From Chara braunii (lineage: Eukaryota; Streptophyta; Charophyceae; Charales; Characeae): DNA of 24,252 bases. The DNA lies in assembly GCA_003427395.1 (NCBI GenBank), contig BFEA01000299.1:1115468-1139719 (forward strand), given 5' to 3'. The notes under the pieces were generated by a model. That model saw only the letters and a program-made list of their open reading frames with translations, did not search any database and had not been told where the DNA came from. A program made the position numbers and the translations under genes. This document shows positions 18,396 through 24,252 of the stretch, one piece after another (positions within the stretch are counted from its first letter, which is position 1; every line of letters starts with the position of its first letter).

Positions 18396-20660
18396 GCTTG
18401 ACACCGCTTGGGGCAGCCATGCCAAGAGGGAGGGGAAGGGCAGGGCCAGTGGAAACCCCTTTGGGGGTGACCAGACAGAGGACGCAGACGAGGGCCAGGA
18501 GAGAGGACATACCTCCATTGAGTTGTTCGTGATTGAGTTCGAGAGGCATGCACAAGAGTTTGGATGGGATGGCACCAAGATATTAAGGGAGGTGCGAGGC
18601 ACAAGCGAGTGGGTAGAGCCCATTGCCAGACTTGTCAGAGAGTCGCTGAGCTGGCAAGACTGTGAGAGGGAGATGGAGGGTTTGCACCCGTCGCCAGTGG
18701 GGAGAGATGGACAACCCATTCGATTCAACTCCACTAATCTGGGGGAGTTCCTATGGGCCTATGATCGATATGCAGATGACCTCAATGTTCCAGGGGAGAA
18801 GAGGATGGGGAGCTTCCTTCTGTACGTAAGGCAGCACATCAGATCCTTTGTCAAATCTATTGTGGCACCGACTACAAACTGGGGGCACTGCAAAAAACTG
18901 CTCTGGAACCACTATACTCTAGTCCATCAAGCAGGTGAAAGAAGGAGTCTGGAGAAGAGAAGGAGGGAGCCAGAGACAGCTGAGAGGAGTACCTTTGAGC
19001 AGTGCATGTCTTCAGGACTCAGAGAGAGGACAGGAGAAAGGAAGACATATCCCAAAGGCATGAAAGAGAAGGAGGGTCAAGTGGTCCAGGCATGCTTTCA
19101 CAGCATGCTCAGATGGATGTGGACTGCCCCATGCCGGACAAGGAGCCAGACTCACCCCATGAGCCACAGATGCAGGAGTGCAAGGAGGACCAGACTGCCG
19201 AGGAAAAAGAGCGGGACATGATTGAGAGAGCAGCAAGAGAGAAAGAGATCAGAGTCCAATTCAGATTGAAGAACTTGGCAGAAATGAATGAGAGGATGCA
19301 GCAGGGAGAAGAGCCTGTGGTGGTGAAGGACAAAAGTGGTAAGGGCGTTTGCACTCAGGAGGAAGATCTTCCCCTATTTTAAGAGGTTTTGGTCAGCTTT
19401 GACAAGCTGATGGAGGCTGCAGGGAGATCTGGAGAACATCATCAGGAGATGGGGTTTAAGTTAGTCTCTACAGACTTACTTAACCTGAGGGGTGTAATGA
19501 AAGAAGGCTTTGCAGCAGCCAAAGCTTCGGATCAGAAGGCTGGGGAAAGATTGACGAAGGTGGCTCAAGAGGTATATGGCCAAAGAGTGGACTGGGAAAA
19601 AGAAGTTGAAGACTTGAAGAAAGGGTTGGAAAGGCAAAGCAAGGAGATGGAGCCAGTAAAGGCAGACATGGTGGAGATCAGGGCAGAGAACGAAGCCGTC
19701 AGGCAGGTCAACCAGACCCTCAATAAGGTGAATGACGTCTTGAGGGCCTACTTGCAGGCACAACAGTTTTCCTTCCAAGCCAAGGAGGCTGAATGGGAAA
19801 AGAGGATACAGGACCTTGAGGCCAGGTATACGCGACAGACCCCTACTGCAGTGGTAGATTGGACAGAGGTCCAGGGGTTTGAGATCAGGGGACAGACTGC
19901 GGAAGATGCCTTCAAGTGCCAGAAGGAAGAAGAGAAGGTGAACCAACAAGAGGGTGAAGAAATCCCCCTGATAGACAAGGAGATGTTGGAGCCACAGGAG
20001 GCACTAACTGGGAAGGACGCAGAGGGTGAGGAGTTTGAATGGAGGATGCCGGTGGGCCTGACACTTGGACAGGAGCCAGTGAGGCCAGAAGAGAGGCCAC
20101 CAGGTGAGGCCATGAGGAGTGAAGTAGTTCCACCTACAACTCTGGGAGAGGTTGTGAGACAACAGGAGGTTCAGGAGAGTATGGGTCAGACCATGGTGGG
20201 GGCCGAGCTGGGAGTGGATCCGAGGGGTTGCCAGGAGTCCACCATACCTCAGGATATGCCTCTTGTTGCAGGTTTGCGGGATGCATTAGGATCGTGGGCC
20301 ACTGGCTCTGGACCAGAGGGGCGAGTTGGTGAGCAGGTGGCGCAGACAGATAACATGGCAGCATGTCCCACTTTCTCGAAGGTTCCGCAGCAGTGTCAGC
20401 AGGAGGTCACGAGTAAGGTTACGACAGCCCCCTTATCTGTGCCCTCGCAGGAAGGAGACAAGGTGGAGCAGAAGAAGGTTGGAAGGTGTTTCTACTGCAA
20501 GAAAGGCAAACACCTACAGGAAGAGTGTCCCAAGAGCCTCAAGGATGAGGCAAAGGGGTTGTTTACTTGGGACTCATCTGGGGTACGAAGGGATAGGAAT
20601 GAGAACCTGATCCTGAAGACTCGTGGTGGGATACAGGCGCAGTTGTATAGGCAGCTGTAG
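18396..20660 (+). pseudogene. Second gag-like gene, orphan, broken
   Basis: A different gag-type protein with no similarity that I can see to the first. A strong acceptor (TTCTATTTGTCCC...TTATGCAG, ending 18395) precedes ATG 18419. That frame gives MPRGRGRAGP and stops early, while the overlapping frame carries the long region with SIELFVIEFERHAQEFGW and LGEFLWAYDRYADDLNVPGE to about 18995. The frame changes near 19000 and passes TAA 19380. A long coiled coil follows (about 19390-19840), then a Glu/Gln/Pro-rich linker, then a CCHC knuckle CFYCKKGKHLQEEC (20487-20528), ending TAG 20658. About 750 residues in all. No protease or polymerase follows. It could be a truncated second retroelement or an extra ORF of the Gypsy element just upstream. 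Confidence 0.75.
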
Positions 20661-20689
20661 GAGAGCGTGAGTGATCGGGAGTAGGGTTC

Positions 20690-20708
20690 CTTAATAAGGT
20701 CCGGAAAA
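20690..20708 (+). repeat. 19-bp direct repeat, copy 1
   Basis: CTTAATAAGGTCCGGAAAA, 29 nt after the second gag stop, is identical to 22653-22671. It contains the palindrome CTTAATAAG. The 1963-bp spacing has no coding content, and the repeat's role is unknown. Confidence 0.75.
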
Positions 20709-21716
20709 GTCTAAAGTCTAGTATGTGCAGAACATCTCTGACTCCCTGACTGATGGTTGCTTATATATAGGAGGACACATGGAGGATTGGATCAGACCCA
20801 TGTACATCAGTGAGTTGAGCCAATAGTGAGATGCCTACTTTCGCATTTTAAACCTTTAGGCTTAATTGTACATAGGATAACACTGAGTATGATTTTGACT
20901 TTTTTTTTTTTTTTTTTTTCTTCGTTCTGTTAGTGTGGTATGGTGCGTTGTTAATAATACTTTGGTGTAAGTGGTGATTCCCTTTTCGTTCGGAGTAGAG
21001 TGACAGTCGAATTTCGGCTACTCTGATCCTTGGATAGATACCTTAATTCTTATTGATACTGTAAATCTATGTGGATACTTGGATTTTTTTAATGATACTT
21101 TGGCTATTTCGATAAAGGACAGGAATCTTTGCTTACTGCAAGGCCCCACATCCTGTGTGTATATGCGAGTCTCAAATCTTGTTCTTTTCGTTGTTTGCGT
21201 GATATGTCACACTCACTCTCAGTTGGTGGATATGACCATATGGATGATGGTTTGATGAAATAAATATTTTAAAATGAATTGATCTACGCTTTCTTCCGCT
21301 GTACTTGCGCATCCCTGTCCCAATGACAAGTGAAAGTCAAAGTACAGTAAAAGATTGTGCCCTTCAGATTTTTGAGAAAAATATGATATGATGTATGTTG
21401 CAAAGATGAAGCAATGATAAATGGAAAGGTCACAATCAAAGTTGTATTTTCTGTATGGCTTAGAAAAGAGAGAAGAAAGCCCAATGGCCGACTGGACTTT
21501 TCTTAAAAGGATGAGAATTGTGAGAACACTCAAAAGAGATGCTATAGTGATGATGAATTTTTGTGTGTATGTAAGTCTGACGAGGAAATGCCAAAAATTT
21601 TGTGAGAGTAATGGATGGAAATTTCTGGTCATTATGATGGAACTCTGGAAAATATTTTGAGATATCCCTAAAGATGTGTGACCTTACCTACTCTGATCAA
21701 ATTAAGGGAGGCACTA
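20709..21716. other. Non-coding AT-rich stretch with poly-T
   Basis: Contains a TTATATATAGG TATA-like word (about 20760), a 20-nt T run (20900-20919) and AT-rich spacer. Short ORFs on both strands (for example 21421-21660) lack any recognised domain. Confidence 0.5.
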
Positions 21717-21860
21717 CCTTGTGGAATTACTAAGGAATTTGTTGGAATGGTTGAGAAAGGCACTATCTCTCCACGTAGTCCCGTGGGCCGTGGGTATGTA
21801 ATCCTTTGTTTGTTCTGAAGACTTTTTAGAAGAAAGTGCCAGACCACAATGAAGTCAGTC
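21717..21860 (+). pseudogene. Possible reverse-transcriptase scrap
   Basis: One frame from about 21718 reads ITKEFVGMVEKGTISPRSPV then GRGYVI, resembling the RT entry segment of Gypsy elements (a helix, then a G.I.PS.SP-like turn). It then hits a stop. The following KLFRRK-like and DHNEVSLRDIF-like pieces in shifted frames are also suggestive. It is very short and uncertain. Confidence 0.25.
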
Positions 21861-22652
21861 TAAGGGATATATTTTTGTGAGGCCACGCTAAGGGGCTATA
21901 CTTAGCATCGCTGGAACTGTAGAACGTAACTCCCAGCGAGGGCCACCGACCAGCACAACCTAGCAGCGGGACCGTGGCTTACCGAAGGTTAAGTCTTGAA
22001 GGGTTGGCCGCTTGGAGAGGCTTAGCTAGAGGGAAAGTCATTGGGGTCGATTAAGTCAAGAGTCGGGACCCTTCAGGGTACCAAGATAGGGAGAATTGCT
22101 TATCGTTGCGTAACCAACGAGGACACCATCACTACATAACAACGTGGTGGGCCATGCATTCGGCGTGATCGACCGTTCCATGGTGGGCCAAGATGGAGAC
22201 CTGAAGCCACCTGTGTTAGACTCTAGGATGGACGTTCATTATGATTGGATATTTTAGATGGTAAGCGTTACCATTTCGGGACTAAAGGTGCCCGTATTTG
22301 AAAGAGGTCTCCATTAGGGCCCGCTTCCTAAGTTATGACCCTGTACGCGGGACAATGATTAAACAGGACACCCAACGGTGAGCCGGCAGATGTCTACGAC
22401 AAAGGGAGAGGACTATCAACCTGCTACCTGGGAGTGGGTATTACGCTGTAGTACGGAACGTAGTATCGCGTGACTCCGAGGCCAGGACGTGGGAGACCCA
22501 GGTTGAAACCCTGGCAGTGGAACGCCGTGACGGGAGCAAATTGGTAAGAAAACCTCGAACGGAGTCGAGCCGACTAATTGGATTGGTTACTTCCTCGTCA
22601 GCAAATGTGGTTGTATTTATAGTTTTGATTGTCCGACTCGACGGGGACGTCG
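21861..22652 (+). other. Unclassified GC-balanced block, hairpin-rich
   Basis: No ORF. Perfect inverted repeats include ATGGTAA-GCG-TTACCAT (about 22258-22274) and CCAGG-TTGAAAC-CCTGG (about 22499). Composition and structure resemble the leader blocks at 2.0-2.9 and 9.6-11.2 kb, but I find no alignable similarity. It could be LTR or leader sequence of the second gag-bearing element. Confidence 0.35.
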
Positions 22653-22671
22653 CTTAATAAGGTCCGGAAAA
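22653..22671 (+). repeat. 19-bp direct repeat, copy 2
   Basis: Identical to 20690-20708, and located 11 nt before the first of the two perfect hairpins (22683). Confidence 0.75.
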
Positions 22672-22682
22672 CTGTCGGCCCG

Positions 22683-22702
22683 AATACCCTTACAAGGGTA
22701 TT
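22683..22702 (+). repeat. Perfect hairpin followed by T-run, copy 1
   Basis: AATACCCTT-AC-AAGGGTATT is a 9-bp perfect stem with a 2-nt spacer, followed by TGGGCGTC and CTTTTTGTA. The same arrangement recurs at 23320-23357. It looks like a stem-loop plus T-run terminator or 3' processing signal, but no bacterial context exists, so function is open. Confidence 0.7.
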
Positions 22703-23319
22703 TGGGCGTCTTTTTGTAGCTTACAGGAAGTACGCTCTGTGACGGTATCTAGGGGCGTGTCCCATTTTGTGCAGCCATAACCAATCCTCAGGGGTTGGGA
22801 GTGACATACACTCTGACTTAATTAGAGAGTGGGTGAGCGTGCACTTTGTGGGCACGTGTTAGCTTGACCGAACATTTGACCAATGGAAGGCTATGAGACG
22901 CCGGTAAGTGGTAAGCTAGAAATCTTGAATGAAGTCGCGACCTCGCACGCACGAGTGAAGTTACGAGGAGCGCGAAGATGACCAGAGGAGATTGCGTCAG
23001 AGGAAGATTCTGTTTGACTCACTGAAAGGCGACATTCTGGGGTCGCACTATGGGGAGAGCACGAGTAATAAGTGTGACCGTGCATTTTGTGTAGTAGGAG
23101 CCGCGGGGCAGACTTTAGCTGAGTTGGCAAAGACTAGGTGCAGTATGGACAAAGACGGGTCTTTTCGGCGCAAAAGGCATTAAGTGGGCAACCCTGTTAC
23201 GAATGTAGCAGAGTAGGAAGGCTTTAGCTATTGATCGCAGCATGACGAGGCTGCATGCAATGCTAATCGAGCAGAGGCTTGCCTTCTGACCAGCCAGCAC
23301 GGGAGCGCGGTGTCGTACC

Positions 23320-23341
23320 AAATACCCTTACAAGGGTATTT
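23320..23341 (+). repeat. Perfect hairpin followed by T-run, copy 2
   Basis: AAATACCCTT-AC-AAGGGTATTT is a 10-bp perfect stem, followed by GGCGAG and CTTTTTGTAAG. Outside the hairpin and T-run, similarity to copy 1 is lost within about 30 bp. Confidence 0.7.
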
Positions 23342-23557
23342 GGCGAGCTTTTTGTAAGTCACGTCAGTGCAGCCTCATCCGAAGTTGATAGTGCACTCGC
23401 GGGTGAGAGTTGAGTTCTTGCCCGGGTGAGCAACGAGCGCGAGGTATCGACGGCAAGGCGCAATTATGCGCGATCTAGGTGTGCGCGGCGTCACAGGCCA
23501 GCGGGACGCGCGGCCCCTCGCCCCATTACCCTTTTTGTTTCCTCGTATTTGTTCTTA

Positions 23558-23559
<2 letters not shown>

Positions 23560-23610
<51 letters not shown>

Positions 23611-23611
23611 T
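23560..23611. repeat. TTA/ATT microsatellite
   Basis: About seventeen ATT units. ORFs reading Leu or Tyr runs here are artefacts of the repeat. Confidence 0.97.
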
Positions 23612-23639
23612 TCCTACTTGTATTTTTACGGTTGTCTTT

Positions 23640-23960
23640 GACCCGGTAACCGGGTCCGAGACTGACGTCGGGCACCACGGGCCTGGCTCGACCACTACCT
23701 TGCCGGACACGGGCGGCCGTTACGACAGTCGAGGACCTTGATCACGCGACTCTTTCGACATGCCCGCTCGGGTTTCGGTGTGTTGTGGATGCTGGCGAAA
23801 TTCTCTATCTGCCCGTCTTGATACTCGGACAGGGAGGTACGACGTGCGTACGAGCCGGTGGGTAAATAGCCCACGAGGCGGAAAGAAGCCTGGGTGGCGG
23901 GGTTCATTGCGGGATACAGTCTGCCGCCCGCCGTCTGTTGCAAGAGGGTTGGGTGTGAGC
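23640..23960. other. No supported gene; short hairpin
   Basis: GACCCGG-TAA-CCGGGTC (about 23640-23656) is a perfect hairpin. The rest is GC-rich and open in several frames on both strands without domain signatures. Confidence 0.4.
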
Positions 23961-24088
23961 AGGTCTGTGGGACCAGCACCTAAGGACCTAGCTCAGACTG
24001 GTACACCCGCGGAGTGTGTGAAATAGGCCTGTGGGACAGCACCTGCCAGCCTAATTCAGTTAGTGCACCCACAAACTGTAGAGATACA
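23961..24088 (+). repeat. Two tandem 64-bp units with covarying stems
   Basis: Unit 1 starts AGGTCTGTGGGACCAGCACC at 23961, and unit 2 starts AGGCCTGTGGGACAGCACC at 24025. In unit 1 AGGT can pair with ACCT (about 23985). In unit 2 the corresponding AGGC pairs with GCCT, a T-A to C-G swap. Unit 2 also has CAGTT/AACTG around AGTGCACCCACA. Its tail is the repeat shared with 3013-3058. Confidence 0.55.
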
Positions 24089-24116
24089 GACCTGAGCTCA
24101 AACTCCACTGAAGGTG

Positions 24117-24252
24117 GGTGAGTGGGAGCTTGCGCCGCAAGCTGAAATACCACTACTTTTGTTTTTTGTTTTATTTTATTTTATGTTTTTTATTTTTTAT
24201 TTTACCTATTTTCGTGAGGTGGAACCGGGACTTTGTTTTTTGTTTTATTTTA
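24117..24252 (+). rRNA. Large-subunit (26S/28S) rRNA-like fragment with T-rich insertions
   Basis: GTGGGAGC (24122-24129), then TGAAATACCACTACTTTT (24143-24160), then TTTTACCTATT..CGTGAG..GGAACCGGG (24200-24229) follow, in order, a conserved segment of eukaryotic large-subunit rRNA. Plant 26S, from memory, has GTGGGAGC...GTGAAATACCACTAC TTTTAACGTTATTTTACTTATTCCGTGAG. GCTTGCGCCGCAAGC forms the expected hairpin between the first two blocks. Where the normal rRNA has a few bases (AACG), this copy has about 40 nt of T-rich sequence, and T-rich sequence follows again after GGGACTTTG. Upstream 24086-24110 only loosely recalls the GACCCTGTTGAGCTTGACTCTA block. It is likely a pseudogene or mosaic. 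The window ends inside it. Confidence 0.6.

Noticed and set aside
21578-21596. Hammerhead ribozyme core (CTGACGAGGAAA)
   Set aside because: No room for stem II between CTGACGA and GAAA, and no flanking stems I/III. No other complete hammerhead core was found.
22480-22530. tRNA or tRNA-derived SINE (CCAGGTTGAAACCCTGG resembles a T arm)
   Set aside because: The B-box consensus is broken (GTTGAA instead of GTTCRA), and no A box, anticodon arm or acceptor stem fits around it.
23426-23741. ORFs with poly-Leu or poly-Tyr tracts
   Set aside because: They are translations of the TTA microsatellite.

Overview
This is nuclear DNA from a repeat-rich eukaryote. A plant-type U6 snRNA-like sequence, a fragment resembling plant 26S/28S rRNA, GT-AG splice-like junctions and a Ty3/Gypsy retroelement point to the green-plant (streptophyte) lineage. 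A charophyte such as Chara is only a guess. No complete host protein gene is visible. Nearly all recognisable coding sequence is decayed retroelement on the + strand.

Layout. (1) 1-2940: poly-T, a GTAC-rich palindrome patch, then nine hairpin units about 62-64 bp apart (147-690), a conserved leader (691-1860) and a GC-rich, hairpin-rich block (2043-2938). (2) 2941-7090: mostly non-coding. It holds a T-rich tract, a repeat also present near 24.06 kb, a U6-like sequence (3144-3236), a small inverted-repeat-flanked segment (3241-3595), a GA microsatellite and a few weak exon-like stretches. (3) 7094-11207: a second diverged copy of the whole 147-2938 module in the same orientation, with about 1.1 kb extra in the middle (9270-10315). 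The extra part carries an exon-like ORF and a third, older copy of the structured block. (4) 11208-18153: leader intron candidate, then a Ty3/Gypsy gag-PR-RT-RNase H-integrase body with many stops and at least four frame changes. (5) 18154-20660: a second, unrelated gag-like gene (coiled coil plus CCHC knuckle) behind a good splice-acceptor sequence, with no pol after it. (6) 20661-24252: non-coding DNA with a possible RT scrap, two near-identical perfect hairpins, a TTA microsatellite, a 64-bp tandem pair and a terminal rRNA-like fragment interrupted by T-rich sequence.

How the parts may work together (inference): the 7.1-11.2 kb module lies directly upstream of gag on the same strand. Its distal part ends in a consensus donor (11051), and a good acceptor (11553-11554) lies 25 nt before the gag ATG, so the module may be the LTR/leader of the Gypsy element. 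The hairpin array keeps pairing through compensatory changes and G-U (not A-C) mismatches when read as + strand RNA. That fits selection on an RNA structure in the sense transcript. The 18.4-20.7 kb gag-like gene could be a second truncated element or an extra ORF of the same element reached by alternative splicing. The sequence alone cannot decide.
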